Shown: positions 36,081 through 46,100, counted from the first letter of the stretch. The stretch: 64,000 nt of DNA from Insolitispirillum peregrinum (GCF_900156605.1 NZ_FTOA01000001.1:1-64000); one strand, 5' to 3'. Numbers and translations: made by a program. Notes: generated by a model from the sequence alone, not told the origin.

Positions 36081-37154
36081 TCAGGCAGCTTGGGGAAACA
36101 GATGGAACCGGTCAGCGGCAATTGCCAGTTTGTCACCTTTTTTCCAGTCGCTCCAGCGCGGATCGGACACCGGCAGTTCGACTTCGATCGGGCGGGCAAT
36201 CAGGTCCAGCTTCAGGTCCAGCCGCACCAGCCCGCCAGACAGGCGGACGTTTTGCAGCACGCCCAGTGCCCCGCTGCCCGGAGTGCGCTGTTCGGACAGG
36301 CGCAGGTCGTGCGGGCGAACGTACATGCGATAGGCTCCGGCGTCGGTGCCCTGGGCGGCATCGGCCAGCGGAACCGGGCAGCCGTCAAGGAAGGCCTTGC
36401 CGTCGCGCACATCGACCGGCAACACGTTTACCGAGCCGAGGAATTCATAAACGAAGGGCGTGGCGGGCGAGCGGTACAGCGCCAGCGGCGGGGCAATCTG
36501 TTCAATCTGGCCCCGGTTGACAATCGCCACCCGGTCGGCCAGCTCAAGGGCTTCTTCCTGATCGTGGGTGACGAACACCGTGGTATGGCCGGTGCGGTCG
36601 TGCAGGTCGCGCAGCCAGGCACGCAGATCCTTGCGCACCTTGGCATCAAGGGCACCGAACGGCTCGTCGAGGAGCAGGACGCTCGGCTCGATGGCCAGCG
36701 CACGAGCGAGGGCGACGCGCTGGCGCTGGCCACCGGACAGCTGCGACGGATAGCGGCCTTCCAGCCCGTCGAGCTGGACCAGAGCCAGCAGTTCGCGGGC
36801 GCGGCGGTCGATTTCACTGGCCGCTGGGCGGCGGTTGCGCGGGCGGACACTCAGCCCGAAGCCGACGTTATCGAGCACCGTCATGTGACGGAACAGGGCG
36901 TAATGCTGAAACACAAAGCCGACGTTGCGATCGCGGACATCCTGATGCAGGGCATCCTGACCGTCGAACAGGATCGCGCCCGAGGTCGGGCTTTCAAGAC
37001 CGGCGATCGAGCGCAGCAAGGTGGTCTTGCCGGACCCCGATGGCCCCAGCAACGCTACCAGTTCGCCGTGTTCGATGGTCAGATTGACGCCGTTCAGGGC
37101 GGGAACACCGCTGCCGTTGTAGTCCTTGTGAAGGTTCCGGATGTCGATTTTCAT
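36081..37154 (-). CDS. cysA: Sulfate/thiosulfate ABC transporter ATPase CysA
   Basis: The 357-residue ATPase energises sulfate and thiosulfate import. Walker A is GPSGSGKTT, the Q-loop [12 protein letters not shown], the signature LSGGQRQRV, Walker [13 protein letters not shown] and the switch His is in [11 protein letters not shown]-terminal TOBE-like domain covers about 240-350, with the CysA-typical [12 protein letters not shown]. It is the last gene of sbp-cysT-cysW-cysA. In the E. coli order the ATPase likewise follows cysW. Confidence 0.95.
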   Translation of the reverse strand: MKIDIRNLHKDYNGSGVPALNGVNLTIEHGELVALLGPSGSGKTTLLRSIAGLESPTSGAILFDGQDALHQDVRDRNVGFVFQHYALFRHMTVLDNVGFGLSVRPRNRRPAASEIDRRARELLALVQLDGLEGRYPSQLSGGQRQRVALARALAIEPSVLLLDEPFGALDAKVRKDLRAWLRDLHDRTGHTTVFVTHDQEEALELADRVAIVNRGQIEQIAPPLALYRSPATPFVYEFLGSVNVLPVDVRDGKAFLDGCPVPLADAAQGTDAGAYRMYVRPHDLRLSEQRTPGSGALGVLQNVRLSGGLVRLDLKLDLIARPIEVELPVSDPRWSDWKKGDKLAIAADRFHLFPQAA

Positions 37155-37192
37155 AGTGTAAACCCTTGAGATTTCACAAAAATTACAATGAG

Positions 37193-38053
37193 TCAGTGTT
37201 TGTTGGAACCGTTTCCGGCTCCTTGGGATTCCAGCCAGGTTTTCAGCACCAGCGTCAGCAACGCCAGAATGGCCAGCAGGGAGGCAACGGCAAAGGCGGC
37301 GGCAAAGTTGTATTCGTTGTACAGGATCTCGACGTGCAGCGGCATGGTGTTGGTGACACCGCGGATGTGCCCGGACACTACCGAAACGGCCCCGAATTCT
37401 CCCATTGCCCGAGCATTACACAGAAGTACGCCGTACAACAGCCCCCATTTTACATTTGGAAGCGTCACGCGGAAAAAAATCTTCAGGCCACCAGCGCCCA
37501 GCGTGCGGGCGGCTTCCTCGTCGGTGGTACCTTGCTGCTCCATCAGCGGGATCAGTTCGCGGGCGACAAACGGCAGGGTGACAAAGATCGTCGCCAGCAC
37601 AATGCCCGGAATGGCAAAGACGATTTCAATGTTGTGCGCACTCAGCCACGGCCCCAGCCAGCCCCGGCTGCCGAACAGCAGCACGTAAATCAGCCCGGCA
37701 ATCACCGGCGAGACGGAAAAGGGCAAATCGATCAGGGTGATCAGCAGGCTTTTGCCGGGGAACGAGAATTTGGCAATCGCCCACGCCGCCGCCAGCCCGA
37801 AAATCAGGTTGAGGGGAACGGAAATGACCGCCACCAGCAGGGTCAGTTTCAAGGCAGCCCAGGCATCAGGTTCAATCAGGGCGGCGAAATAGGCCCCGAG
37901 GCCGGACGACAGCGCCTGAGCAAACACCAGCACCAGCGGCATAAACAGGAACAGGGCCAGAAAGGCTACCCCGACCAGCACGATAACTGTGCGGATCAGG
38001 GCGCTTTCGGCAATCAGGGCACCGCGATTGGCGGCAATCAACGAGGACTTCAT
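37193..38053 (-). CDS. cysW: Sulfate ABC transporter permease CysW
   Basis: A 286-residue inner-membrane permease of the sulfate/thiosulfate importer with six helices. The EAA loop is [28 protein letters not shown] near residue 180, and the CysW-type block [18 protein letters not shown] follows it. It forms the channel with CysT, whose gene ends three bases upstream, and sits upstream of cysA in the operon. Confidence 0.95.
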   Translation of the reverse strand: MKSSLIAANRGALIAESALIRTVIVLVGVAFLALFLFMPLVLVFAQALSSGLGAYFAALIEPDAWAALKLTLLVAVISVPLNLIFGLAAAWAIAKFSFPGKSLLITLIDLPFSVSPVIAGLIYVLLFGSRGWLGPWLSAHNIEIVFAIPGIVLATIFVTLPFVARELIPLMEQQGTTDEEAARTLGAGGLKIFFRVTLPNVKWGLLYGVLLCNARAMGEFGAVSVVSGHIRGVTNTMPLHVEILYNEYNFAAAFAVASLLAILALLTLVLKTWLESQGAGNGSNKH

Positions 38054-38056
38054 CGC

Positions 38057-38902
38057 TTATTCTCCCCCGGTGCGGCGGCGGTTCCAGGCTTGCAGCAGGT
38101 TGATCGCCAGCAGGCCGAGGAAGGAAATCGCCAGCATCAGGGCGGCGATGGCGGTGGCGCCGGCATAGTTGAATTCTTCAAGGCGGATGACGATCAGCAG
38201 CGGGGCGATTTCCGACACTTTTGGCAGGTTGCCCGCAATGAAGATCACCGAGCCGTATTCTCCGACGCCACGGGCAAAGGCCAGCGCAAAGCCGGTCAGC
38301 AACGACGGCAGGGCAGCAGGCAGGATCACCCGGCTGAAGGTATGCCAACGGGTGGCCCCCAGCGTGGCGGCGGCTTCCTCGACATCAAGATTGAGGTCTT
38401 CCAGCACCGGCTGCACCGAGCGGACCACGAACGGCAGGCCGATGAACACCAGCGCCACCACGATCCCGACCGGGGTATAAGCCACCTTCAGCCCCAGACC
38501 GTGGAGGATGCTGCCGATCCAGCCGTTATCGGCATAAAGGGCGGTCAGGGCAATCCCGGCAACGGCGGTGGGCAGGGCAAACGGCAGATCAACGGCGGCG
38601 TCAATCAGGCGGCGGCCGGGGAAGGTGTAGCGGACCAGCATCCAGGCAATCAGCAGGCCAAAGACGGCATTGACCAGCGCCGCAATCAGGGCGGTGCCAA
38701 AGCTGAGATACAGGGCATGCTGGGTGCGCGGATCGGTCAGGACACCCCAAAAGCCGCTCCACCCCATGTCAATGGTTTTAAAGGCGACGGTCGACAGCGG
38801 GATCAGCACAAATAACGACAGATAGGCTAGTGTAAAGCCAAGGGTGATCCCGAAGCCGGGAATGACTCTGGCGGGCCTGCGGGCGCTGGCGAGGACGCTC
38901 AT
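38057..38902 (-). CDS. cysT: Sulfate ABC transporter permease CysT (CysU)
   Basis: A 281-residue inner-membrane permease with six helices. The EAA loop is EEAAATLGATRWHTFSRVILPAALPSLL, followed by the sulfate-permease block FARGVGEYGSVIFIAGNLP. It pairs with CysW. The 75-base gap from the binding-protein gene contains a hairpin that may adjust the ratio of binding protein to permease message. Confidence 0.95.
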   Translation of the reverse strand: MSVLASARRPARVIPGFGITLGFTLAYLSLFVLIPLSTVAFKTIDMGWSGFWGVLTDPRTQHALYLSFGTALIAALVNAVFGLLIAWMLVRYTFPGRRLIDAAVDLPFALPTAVAGIALTALYADNGWIGSILHGLGLKVAYTPVGIVVALVFIGLPFVVRSVQPVLEDLNLDVEEAAATLGATRWHTFSRVILPAALPSLLTGFALAFARGVGEYGSVIFIAGNLPKVSEIAPLLIVIRLEEFNYAGATAIAALMLAISFLGLLAINLLQAWNRRRTGGE

Positions 38903-38925
38903 CCGCTGCTCTCCTGTTAACCTCG

Positions 38926-38955
38926 GGCCCCGCCCGGCGGAAACCGGGCAGGGCG
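38926..38955 (-). promoter_or_regulatory. Intercistronic hairpin between sbp and cysT
   Basis: GCCCCGCCCGG and CCGGGCAGGGC pair around a short A-rich loop in the sbp-cysT gap. Such structures often partially terminate transcription or protect upstream mRNA, giving more binding protein than permease. Confidence 0.5.
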
Positions 38956-38977
38956 CAGGAATGGGCTGATACTCAGC

Positions 38978-40006
38978 TTACTTCGGCTGATAAATCTGGT
39001 CAAAGACGCCGCCATCGCTGAAATGGGTCTTCTGGGCCTTTTGCCAGCCACCAAACAGCGGGTCGTCGATCTTCACCAGATCAATCGCCGGGAACCGCTT
39101 CAGGTCCTGCGGATCGGCGTATTGCGGACTGATCGGGCGATAGTAGTTTTTCGCGGCGATCTTTTGTCCGGTCGGCGAGTAGAGATAATTCAGATAGGCT
39201 TCGGCCACCTTGCGCGTGCCGCGCTTGTCGACCACCTTGTCAACCACCGCCACCGGCGGTTCGGCCAGAATGCTGAACGGCGGGACGACGATTTCAAACT
39301 TGTCCGGCCCCAGTTCTTCAATGGCGAGGAAGGCTTCGTTTTCCCACGCCAGCAGCACATCGCCCAGTTCGCGCTGCACAAAGGTGGTGGTGGCCCCACG
39401 GGCACCGGTATCGAGCACCGGCACGTTGTTGAACAGGTCACGCATATAGCCGCGCACCTTGGCGTCATCGCCGTTATAGGCCTTTTCCGCCCAGCCCCAC
39501 GCCGCCAGATAATTCCAGCGCGCCCCGCCCGAGGTCTTGGGATTCGGGGTGATCACCTGCACGCCCTGCCGGGTCAGGTCGGACCAGTCGTGGATGGCCT
39601 TCGGGTTGCCCTTGCGGACCAGAAACACAATCGTCGAGGTGTAGGGCGAGCTGTTGGAGGCAAACTTGTTCTGCCAGTCAGCGCCCAGCAGGCCGCCATT
39701 TTCCACCAGCGCATCAATGTCATAGGCCAGCGCCAGCGTCACCACGTCGGCTTCGAGGCCATCAATCACCGACCGGGCCTGTTTGCCGGAACCGCCGTGT
39801 GACATGCGCAGGGTGACGGTTTCGCCGGTCTGCTTTTTGTAGTCTTCGGCAAAGGCGGCGTTAAACTCTTTGTACAGCTCACGGGTCGGGTCATAGGACA
39901 CGTTCAGCAGGGTGGTATCGGCCTGCGCCACGCTGCTGGCGGCTCCGCCTGCGATCAGGACCGAGGTCAAGGCCGCATAAAAGGTCTGTTTTGCGCTGAA
40001 AGCCAT
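38978..40006 (-). CDS. sbp: Sulfate-binding periplasmic protein
   Basis: The 342-residue sulfate-binding subunit begins with a signal peptide (cleavage after SSVAQA near residue 30). It carries the family signature [16 protein letters not shown] and the SHGGSGKQ loop that contacts sulfate. The ATG at 40006 has GGA 9 bases upstream; further upstream in-frame Mets are not used. It heads the sulfate importer operon and is divergent from an Rrf2 regulator across a perfect inverted repeat. Confidence 0.94.
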   Translation of the reverse strand: MAFSAKQTFYAALTSVLIAGGAASSVAQADTTLLNVSYDPTRELYKEFNAAFAEDYKKQTGETVTLRMSHGGSGKQARSVIDGLEADVVTLALAYDIDALVENGGLLGADWQNKFASNSSPYTSTIVFLVRKGNPKAIHDWSDLTRQGVQVITPNPKTSGGARWNYLAAWGWAEKAYNGDDAKVRGYMRDLFNNVPVLDTGARGATTTFVQRELGDVLLAWENEAFLAIEELGPDKFEIVVPPFSILAEPPVAVVDKVVDKRGTRKVAEAYLNYLYSPTGQKIAAKNYYRPISPQYADPQDLKRFPAIDLVKIDDPLFGGWQKAQKTHFSDGGVFDQIYQPK

Positions 40007-40046
40007 TTTTGCCAATCCTTGATGTGAATTGATTTCCATATACATT

Positions 40047-40069
40047 ATCACTACAAGTTAGGTAGTGAT
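40047..40069. promoter_or_regulatory. Perfect inverted repeat between sbp and the Rrf2 gene
   Basis: ATCACTAC and GTAGTGAT form 8-bp perfect arms separated by 7 bases, 41 bases upstream of sbp and in the promoter region of both divergent genes. It is the best candidate operator for the Rrf2-family regulator. Confidence 0.6.
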
Positions 40070-40235
40070 TGCAAGGGGGAATTTTCACCGTGTGTCCGGG
40101 ATGGCCGATTTCGCCACCCCGAAACGGCAAACAGGCTGAAAAAGAGCCCCGATGGAATTGACGAAGCCTGTACAGGCGCGTATGCGTGAGCGTCCCGTTG
40201 ACATGAAACCCCCAGACCCACGGCGATCGTCGGCA

Positions 40236-40676
40236 ATGCTGTCCCAAAAAGCCAAATACGCCTTGCGTGCCCTGTTGATGCTGGCGTCGCATCCCGGCGA
40301 TCAGCCGCTGCTGATTTCCGACATTGCGGAAAGCCAGCGCATCCCGAAAAAGTTTCTCGAACAGATTCTGCTGGACCTGAAATTTCACGGGCTGGTGACC
40401 AGCCGCCGAGGCAAACACGGCGGCTATGTCCTGTTGAAACCGGCGGACCTGATCACGCTGGCCGATGTGATGCGCCTGATTGATGGACCGATTGCGCCGC
40501 TGCCGTGCCTCAGTCGCACCGCCTATCAGCGGTGCGATGATTGCGATGGCGAAGAGTGTCTGTTGCGGCAATCGTTTGCCGAGGCCCATCAGGCGCATGT
40601 GCGGGTGCTGGAAAGCACCACGCTGGCACTGATTCTGCAGCGTCAGGCGCAGGGGCAACAGCGGGTGTCGCTGTGA
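40236..40676 (+). CDS. Rrf2-family transcriptional regulator with a four-cysteine cluster
   Basis: A 146-residue winged-helix regulator in the Rrf2 family (IscR, CymR, NsrR, RirA). The HTH covers about residues 1-70 (MLSQKAKYALRALLML, RIPKKFLEQILLDLKFHGLVTSRRG). A cysteine cluster C91, C100, C103, C108 lies where IscR and NsrR hold an Fe-S cluster, with one Cys more than usual. The start at 40236 is chosen for family length; ATGs at 40152, 40182 and 40203 are also in frame, and 40152 has an AAGAG upstream. It is divergent from the sulfate operon and probably represses it according to cysteine or Fe-S status. Confidence 0.85.
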   Translation: MLSQKAKYALRALLMLASHPGDQPLLISDIAESQRIPKKFLEQILLDLKFHGLVTSRRGKHGGYVLLKPADLITLADVMRLIDGPIAPLPCLSRTAYQRCDDCDGEECLLRQSFAEAHQAHVRVLESTTLALILQRQAQGQQRVSL

Positions 40677-40687
40677 TGAGGCCAAAA

Positions 40688-40723
40688 ACCCCGGACAACC
40701 AGCAGGCCGTCCGGGGTTTTGCA
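40688..40723. terminator. Hairpin between the Rrf2 gene and the FAD protein gene
   Basis: AACCCCGGAC pairs with GTCCGGGGTT in the 66-base gap between two convergent genes, followed by TTGC on the plus strand. A likely bidirectional terminator. Confidence 0.65.
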
Positions 40724-40742
40724 GTTGTGATTCGGTGAGGGG

Positions 40743-42245
40743 TTACAGACTCGGCGACAGTTGCGCCCGCAGCCAGGCAACCGTATTGCGGCGCGGGCTT
40801 TGGCCGCCCTGATGCCGCAACAGGCTGGTGGCAAGGCGGGCCGCCTGCACCCGGATATCCGGCATGGCGGTGGTTTCCCACTGCCGCCCACGGGCCAGCG
40901 GCCCGATCAGGTACAGGCCGCCGTGCTCACTGCCGACGCAGCCGCTGGTGTTGACGTCAACCCCCAGCCCCGCCGGGCCTTGCTGGAGCAGGCCCCTTTG
41001 CCACAGCCGCCAGATCAGCGGCGAGTCCGGCTTTGAAATGTCGAACGAGGCACCGGTGCAATTGTACACCCAATCGACGGTCAGGTGCTCGACAGTCCCT
41101 TTGCCGCGCGGGGTGAATTCGGCCTTGATGCCGAGGGGCCGACCGGTTTGACGTTCAACCGCCGACAGACCATGCAGGCGGCCCTTGTGGCTGTGCAGGC
41201 GTCCTTCCTGTCGCAAGGCATTCAGGGTTTCGACATGCTGTTCCGGCAGACGGTGGCGGTGGATCGACCAGTAGGGCAGGCCATGGCGCAAAAAGCGCCG
41301 CTTGTCATCATCGGACAGCACTGGCCACAGGGCGGGCAGGTGATGGCGCACGGCCTCGATGATGTCGCGCCAGTCGCCGCCATTGCCCTGATGCTGGCGA
41401 ATCAGGTGGCGGATGCCCTGCCACAGGCGGGACAGCGGTTTGCCCTGCCGCGCCGACAGCGCCCACAGCTTCACCGCCGTCGCCATTTCGGGGGGCAGGG
41501 GCGAGGATGTGCCATAGGGCAGGGGCCACAGTCCCCGCCGCGACAGCACATGGATATCGCCTGCCGCCCGTGCCTGCCGCAGGGACAGCACCATGTCAAT
41601 CATGGTCAGGCCGCTGCCGACGATCAGCACCGGGCCAGAGGTCGGGACCAGCCGGGCCGACAGCGAGGAAATCCAGCGGTCATCGCCGTCGCTGTACAGC
41701 GGCCACGGATCATCAATCAGGGTGTTGGGGCGACTGTCCGCCGAGCCGCTCCACGGCAGGGGAGCCGACGCCGGACCGCCGACCGCCAGCACCACCGCCC
41801 CGGCGCGGAACCGGCGCTGGTCGTTCAGCGTCACCAGCCAGCAGGCTCCGGTCGGCTGAACATCAACCGCTTCGCCGCGCAGGTGGCTCCAGTTGACCGA
41901 GGAGGTCACCAGATGCGACGACAGGTACGAGCCATACAGGCGGCGGGGCAGAAAGTCCTCGGCTTGCGCCTTGACTCCGTGCGCCCGCGCCCACTGCAGG
42001 AAGTCGGCGGGATTGTGGATGCTCAGGCCCATGCGCCCGGCAGGAACGTTCAGCAGATGGGTCGAGCGGGCTGCGCCATAGGCCACGCCCTGCCCCAGAC
42101 TGAGGCGCGACGCCGGATCAACGATCGCCACCGAGCCACGGAAGTCGCCGGTTTCTTCCAGAGCGACCAGCACGGCGACCGCCGATGCGCCGCCGCCGAT
42201 CACCACCACATCGTAATAGGCCTGGCTGAAAGGATAGACTGGCAT
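40743..42245 (-). CDS. FAD/NAD(P)-binding protein of the sulfonate operon (NAD_binding_9 type)
   Basis: A 500-residue flavoprotein-like enzyme. The N-terminal dinucleotide fold is VVVIGGGASAVAVLVAL (residues 12-28). A second Rossmann motif is VLIVGSGLTMIDMVLSL near residue 207. A C-terminal YLIGPLARGRQWETTAMPDIRVQA follows. It belongs to the FAD-NAD(P)-binding group that includes E. coli YdhS, whose function is unknown. The ATG at 42245 has AAAGGAG 8 bases upstream. It ends the five-gene operon for taurine or alkanesulfonate use. It might be an oxidoreductase for a sulfonate-derived product or an electron supplier; neither is proven. Confidence 0.8.
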   Translation of the reverse strand: MPVYPFSQAYYDVVVIGGGASAVAVLVALEETGDFRGSVAIVDPASRLSLGQGVAYGAARSTHLLNVPAGRMGLSIHNPADFLQWARAHGVKAQAEDFLPRRLYGSYLSSHLVTSSVNWSHLRGEAVDVQPTGACWLVTLNDQRRFRAGAVVLAVGGPASAPLPWSGSADSRPNTLIDDPWPLYSDGDDRWISSLSARLVPTSGPVLIVGSGLTMIDMVLSLRQARAAGDIHVLSRRGLWPLPYGTSSPLPPEMATAVKLWALSARQGKPLSRLWQGIRHLIRQHQGNGGDWRDIIEAVRHHLPALWPVLSDDDKRRFLRHGLPYWSIHRHRLPEQHVETLNALRQEGRLHSHKGRLHGLSAVERQTGRPLGIKAEFTPRGKGTVEHLTVDWVYNCTGASFDISKPDSPLIWRLWQRGLLQQGPAGLGVDVNTSGCVGSEHGGLYLIGPLARGRQWETTAMPDIRVQAARLATSLLRHQGGQSPRRNTVAWLRAQLSPSL

Positions 42246-42276
42246 GGACGGTCTCCTTTTGCGGGGTCTGTTGGGC

Positions 42277-43167
42277 TTACAGGGACGGATAGGCCGCCCA
42301 CTGTGCCGCCGACAACGACGCATCGCCGCGCTGCTGTCTGGTCGGCTGTGCGGGGGGCGTAACCGGGGCTGCCTGATGGTCCTGTCGCAGCACCCGGTTG
42401 AGGACGGTCTGTTCCAGATCGGCAAAGGCCGGTTCGCCGCGTTCGCGCGGGCGGGCCAGCGCCACCGGCTGGTCAAGGGTAATGGCACCGTCCTCGATCA
42501 GGATCACCCGGTCGGCCAGCGCCACCGCTTCGGTGACATCGTGGGTCACCAGCACGGCGGTAAAGCCATGGCGCAGCCACAGGCGTTCGATCAGGCCCTG
42601 CATCTCGATCCGGGTCAGCGCATCCAGCGCCCCCAGAGGTTCGTCGAGCAGCAGCAGGCGCGGCTTGTGGATCAGGGCGCGGGCCAAAGCCACCCGCTGA
42701 CGCTGACCGCCGGACAACTGGCCGGGCCAGTCATCGGCGCGTTCGGCGAGACCGACGCTGTTCAGGGCTTCCAGCGCCTGACGACGAAGGTCCGCCCGCG
42801 AGCCTTTCAGGCCAAGGGTGACATTGGCCCAGACGCTTTTCCACGGCAGCAGGCGGGCGTCCTGAAACATCAGGCGCAGGTCTTCCTGCTGACGGGCGAC
42901 CGGCGTTCCATCCAGCAGAATGCTGCCACTGCTGGCGGGATCGAGGTTGGCCAGCAGGCGCAGCAGGGTGCTTTTGCCGCATCCGCTGTGCCCGACGATG
43001 GCGAGGAATTCGCCGGGGCGGATGGTCAGGTCCAGATCGTGCAGCACACGGCGGGCACCAAAGGATTTTTGCAGGGCGGCAACCGAGACCGCCACCCCGC
43101 TGGACGCATCGGGCGTGCTGTTGCTGTCAAGGTCGGTCGGCTGGGGACGGGTCGAAGGACTGTACAT
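42277..43167 (-). CDS. ssuB: Taurine/aliphatic sulfonate ABC transporter ATPase (TauB/SsuB)
   Basis: A 296-residue ATPase for sulfonate import. Walker A is [10 protein letters not shown]-loop [18 protein letters not shown] (typical of the SsuB/TauB/NrtC group), signature LSGGQRQRV, Walker [13 protein letters not shown] and the switch His in THDVTEA. The ATG at 43167 follows AGGAG. A short C-terminal extension of about 40 residues lies beyond the core. It lies between the permease gene and the FAD protein gene in the operon. Confidence 0.92.
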   Translation of the reverse strand: MYSPSTRPQPTDLDSNSTPDASSGVAVSVAALQKSFGARRVLHDLDLTIRPGEFLAIVGHSGCGKSTLLRLLANLDPASSGSILLDGTPVARQQEDLRLMFQDARLLPWKSVWANVTLGLKGSRADLRRQALEALNSVGLAERADDWPGQLSGGQRQRVALARALIHKPRLLLLDEPLGALDALTRIEMQGLIERLWLRHGFTAVLVTHDVTEAVALADRVILIEDGAITLDQPVALARPRERGEPAFADLEQTVLNRVLRQDHQAAPVTPPAQPTRQQRGDASLSAAQWAAYPSL

Positions 43168-43213
43168 GCCTTGGCTCCTGGGATGAGTGTAACGGGGCAG
43201 GGGTGGCAGATGG

Positions 43214-43993
43214 TCAGGCGTAGGCCGGGTTCCAGCGCAACAGGCGCTGTTCCAGCCAGCGGGCGGCCAGATCGGCGACCTTGCCGAGCAGGGCGTACAG
43301 CAGGATCGCCACCACCACCACGTCGGTCTGGAAGAACTCGCGGGCATTCATCGCCATGTAGCCAATACCGCTGGAGGCGGCGATGGTTTCCGACACGATC
43401 AGCGTCAGCCAGGTAAAGCCGAGGGCAAAGCGCACCCCGACCAGAATGGACGGCAGGGCTCCGGGCAGAATCACCTGGGTAAAAATGCCAATCGGACCCA
43501 GACCATAGGATTTCCCCATCTCAATCAGTCCCTTGTCGACGGCGCGAATGCCGTGAAAGGTATTGAGGTAAACGGGAAACAGCACCCCGAGGGCGACCAG
43601 AAACAGCTTGCCGGTTTCATCAATGCCAAACCACAGGATCACCAGCGGGATCAGCGCCAGATGCGGGACGTTGCGGATCATCTGGACGGTGGTATCAAAC
43701 AGCAACTCAAAGCTGCGGATGCTGCCACTCAGCAGGCCGAGCGCAAATCCCAGCCCGCCGCCGATCAGGAACCCGATGCTGGCGCGCTGAAAGCTGGACC
43801 ACAGATGATGCAGCAGCTCGCCGGAGATCAGCAGCGCATAGGCCGAGGCCGCCACCGCCGACGGGGCCGGGGCAATGCGGGAGGACACAAAGCCGCTTTG
43901 GGTTGCCGCCTGCCACACGGCCAGCAGCAGCAACGGCACAAGCCAGGGAACCAGCGGGCGGGCGAGGGCAGACAGACGGGGAAAGGCCATCAT
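43214..43993 (-). CDS. ssuC: Taurine/aliphatic sulfonate ABC transporter permease (TauC/SsuC)
   Basis: A 259-residue inner-membrane permease with six helices and the sulfonate/nitrate/bicarbonate-type EAA loop [34 protein letters not shown]. Two adjacent ATGs exist (43993 and 43990); GGAG lies 5 bases before the first. It forms the homodimeric channel used with the ATPase at 42277 and the binding protein at 45001. Confidence 0.93.
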   Translation of the reverse strand: MMAFPRLSALARPLVPWLVPLLLLAVWQAATQSGFVSSRIAPAPSAVAASAYALLISGELLHHLWSSFQRASIGFLIGGGLGFALGLLSGSIRSFELLFDTTVQMIRNVPHLALIPLVILWFGIDETGKLFLVALGVLFPVYLNTFHGIRAVDKGLIEMGKSYGLGPIGIFTQVILPGALPSILVGVRFALGFTWLTLIVSETIAASSGIGYMAMNAREFFQTDVVVVAILLYALLGKVADLAARWLEQRLLRWNPAYA

Positions 43994-44030
43994 CGGGACT
44001 CCTGCGGCGATGGAAACGGTTTCTGCTCAC

Positions 44031-44059
44031 CGCCCGGAGAGAGGGGGGCTCTCCGGGCG
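44031..44059 (-). promoter_or_regulatory. Intercistronic hairpin between the dioxygenase and permease genes
   Basis: CGCCCGGAGAG pairs perfectly with CTCTCCGGGCG around a G-rich 7-base loop. It lies within the operon and may stabilise the upstream message or attenuate transcription of the permease. Confidence 0.5.
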
Positions 44060-44075
44060 AGAGGGGGCAGACCGA

Positions 44076-44948
44076 TCAGAACGCCTGATCTTCGCCAAAG
44101 GTCACCCGGTGCAGCAGGCGGTATTCGCCGATGTAATCGGACACCGCATAGTGCAGGGTGGCGCGGTTGTCCCAGATGGCGACGGTGTTCGGTTGCCAGC
44201 GCAGGCGCACCTGCACGTCGGGCTTGTTGAACAGGCTGAACAGGTAGCTCAGCAGGGCGTCGCTTTGCGGGCGTTGCAGACCCTTGATGTGGCTGGTGAA
44301 GTTCGGATTGACATACAGGATCTTGCGGCCGGTGACCGGGTGGGTGCGCACCACCGGGTGGACGGTCGGCAGCCGTTCGGCGCGCGCCTGACGGTACAGC
44401 TCTTCACCGTTCGGCTTGGCGAGGAAATGGTCCGGCCAGCCGCTGTGTTCGATCGAATGCACCGCTTGCAGGGTTTCAAGATAAGCCTGCAATTCCGGCG
44501 CGATCAGGTCATAGGCGCGGGTGGCGCTGGCCCACAGGGTGTCACCGCCCAGCGGAGGCAGTTCACGGGCATAGAGGACGGTACCGGTCGGCGGGTTGTC
44601 CGAGAAAGTGATGTCGGCGTGCCACTGGTCGGTGCGGGCCGGACGGGCGCCCGGAATGGCTTCGATCAGTTCGATCACTGATTTCTGCTCGTGGCGCTTG
44701 AAATAGGCTTTGGCCTTGTCGGGGTCGCCAAACACGCGGGCCACATCAATCTGCTGGTCGGTGGTCAGCGTCTGGTCGCGGAAGAACAGCACCTGATAGT
44801 CGGCCAGCGCCGCTTTCAAGGCTTCACGCAGCAACGGATTGCTGACATCGGCCAGATCGACATCGTTCACATAGGCGCCGATGGTCGGGGTCAGCCGTTC
44901 GATGTTGAGGATCGAAGCCTTGGCAGAAACGGTAGAAATCCTGGTCAT
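44076..44948 (-). CDS. tauD: TauD/AtsK-family 2-oxoglutarate dioxygenase
   Basis: A 290-residue non-haem iron enzyme that uses 2-oxoglutarate and oxygen to hydroxylate taurine or a related sulfonate or alkyl sulfate, releasing sulfite or sulfate. The iron triad is H110 and D112 (QWHADITF) and H266 (RATLHYAVSDY). The 2-oxoglutarate and sulfonate-binding arginines correspond to R277 and R281 (YRLLHRV). The gene lies second in the sulfonate operon, between binding protein and permease. AtsK-type alkylsulfatases share these features, so the substrate is not certain. Confidence 0.88.
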   Translation of the reverse strand: MTRISTVSAKASILNIERLTPTIGAYVNDVDLADVSNPLLREALKAALADYQVLFFRDQTLTTDQQIDVARVFGDPDKAKAYFKRHEQKSVIELIEAIPGARPARTDQWHADITFSDNPPTGTVLYARELPPLGGDTLWASATRAYDLIAPELQAYLETLQAVHSIEHSGWPDHFLAKPNGEELYRQARAERLPTVHPVVRTHPVTGRKILYVNPNFTSHIKGLQRPQSDALLSYLFSLFNKPDVQVRLRWQPNTVAIWDNRATLHYAVSDYIGEYRLLHRVTFGEDQAF

Positions 44949-45000
44949 GGGGTCACCTGTCGGGAAGAGGGGATAAGGACGGGAGGAGGGAGAGAAGGAT

Positions 45001-45990
45001 TTAGTTGGTCAGACCGGGCCGCCAGACCACCGGCGAGACCTCGACCTTTTTCGGGATCAGTTTCAGGTCGTAAAAGGCATCAGCAATTTTCTGCTGGCGC
45101 TGGGTGACATCCTCGTTGACCAGTTTGGCGCCATAGCCGTAATGGCCAAACGCGGTGCGGGTGATGTCGAAGCTCAGGCCGATCTGGGGGGCGACAATGG
45201 CCGCCGCTTCGTCCAGATGGGTGGTGATCCAGCCGCCCTCTTTGGCGATTTCATCCAGCGTCTGTTTCAGAACCACCGGATGCTGCTCGGCAAAGGGACG
45301 ACGGGCGATGTAAAAGTTGTGATTGTCGGCCAGCCCGGTGGCATCGGCCAGACGAACGGCACCGCTCTGGGCTTCGGCAGCCGAGGCGAACGGGTCCCAG
45401 ATTACCCACGCATCCACCGCACCCTTTTCAAAGGCGGCGCGGGCATCGGCGGGCGGCAGGTAGGACACGGTGATGTCGCTGTATTGCAACCCGGCCTTTT
45501 TCAGCGCCTGCACCAGCAGGTAATGGACGTTCGACCCCTTGTTCAGCACCACCCGCTTGCCCTTCAGGTCGGCCAGCGTTTTGATGTCGGACCCTTTCGG
45601 CACCAGAATGGCCTCGGCCTGCGGCGATGCCGGTTCGTTGGCGACATACAGCAGGTCGGCACCGGCGGCCTGGGCAAACACCGGCGGGGTCTCGCCGACC
45701 ACCCCCAGGTCAATGCTGCCGACATTCAGGGCTTCGAGCATTTGCGGCCCGGCGGGGAATTCGTTCCAGGTGACGGTGATCCCCTGCGCCTTCAGGTTCT
45801 TTTCGAAATCGCCCCGACCCTTGATCACCGCCAGCGCGCCGCCTTTCTGCCAGCCAATGCGCAGGGTGGTGGCGGTCGCTGCCGGAGTTTCGGCGGCACT
45901 CAGCGGCAGGGGAGCACTGGCGACAACCAGCGGGGCGGTCAGGGTCAGGGCCAGCAGACTGCGGCGGGTCAGGCGGGATAACAGGCTCAT
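45001..45990 (-). CDS. ssuA: Taurine/aliphatic sulfonate periplasmic binding protein (SsuA/TauA)
   Basis: A 329-residue substrate-binding protein with an N-terminal signal (RRSLLALTLTAPLVVASAPLPLSAAE). The mature part starts with LRIGWQKGGALAVIKGRGDFEKNLKAQGI, typical of the SsuA group. Later blocks DLGVVGETPPVFAQAAGADLLYVA and GKRVVLNKGSNVHYLLVQALKKAG fit the same family. It heads the operon, is divergent from a CysB-type regulator, and supplies sulfonates to the SsuBC importer. Confidence 0.93.
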   Translation of the reverse strand: MSLLSRLTRRSLLALTLTAPLVVASAPLPLSAAETPAATATTLRIGWQKGGALAVIKGRGDFEKNLKAQGITVTWNEFPAGPQMLEALNVGSIDLGVVGETPPVFAQAAGADLLYVANEPASPQAEAILVPKGSDIKTLADLKGKRVVLNKGSNVHYLLVQALKKAGLQYSDITVSYLPPADARAAFEKGAVDAWVIWDPFASAAEAQSGAVRLADATGLADNHNFYIARRPFAEQHPVVLKQTLDEIAKEGGWITTHLDEAAAIVAPQIGLSFDITRTAFGHYGYGAKLVNEDVTQRQQKIADAFYDLKLIPKKVEVSPVVWRPGLTN

Positions 45991-46100
45991 GGACGCTCTC
46001 CGAAATCGTGGGGGTGGCCCGACATCGTGGGGTGGGCCGCCGTCGTTGAAATCAGGTTAGGCAGGAGCGCATCGGAACCAAACCAACAAAAACAGCTTTT

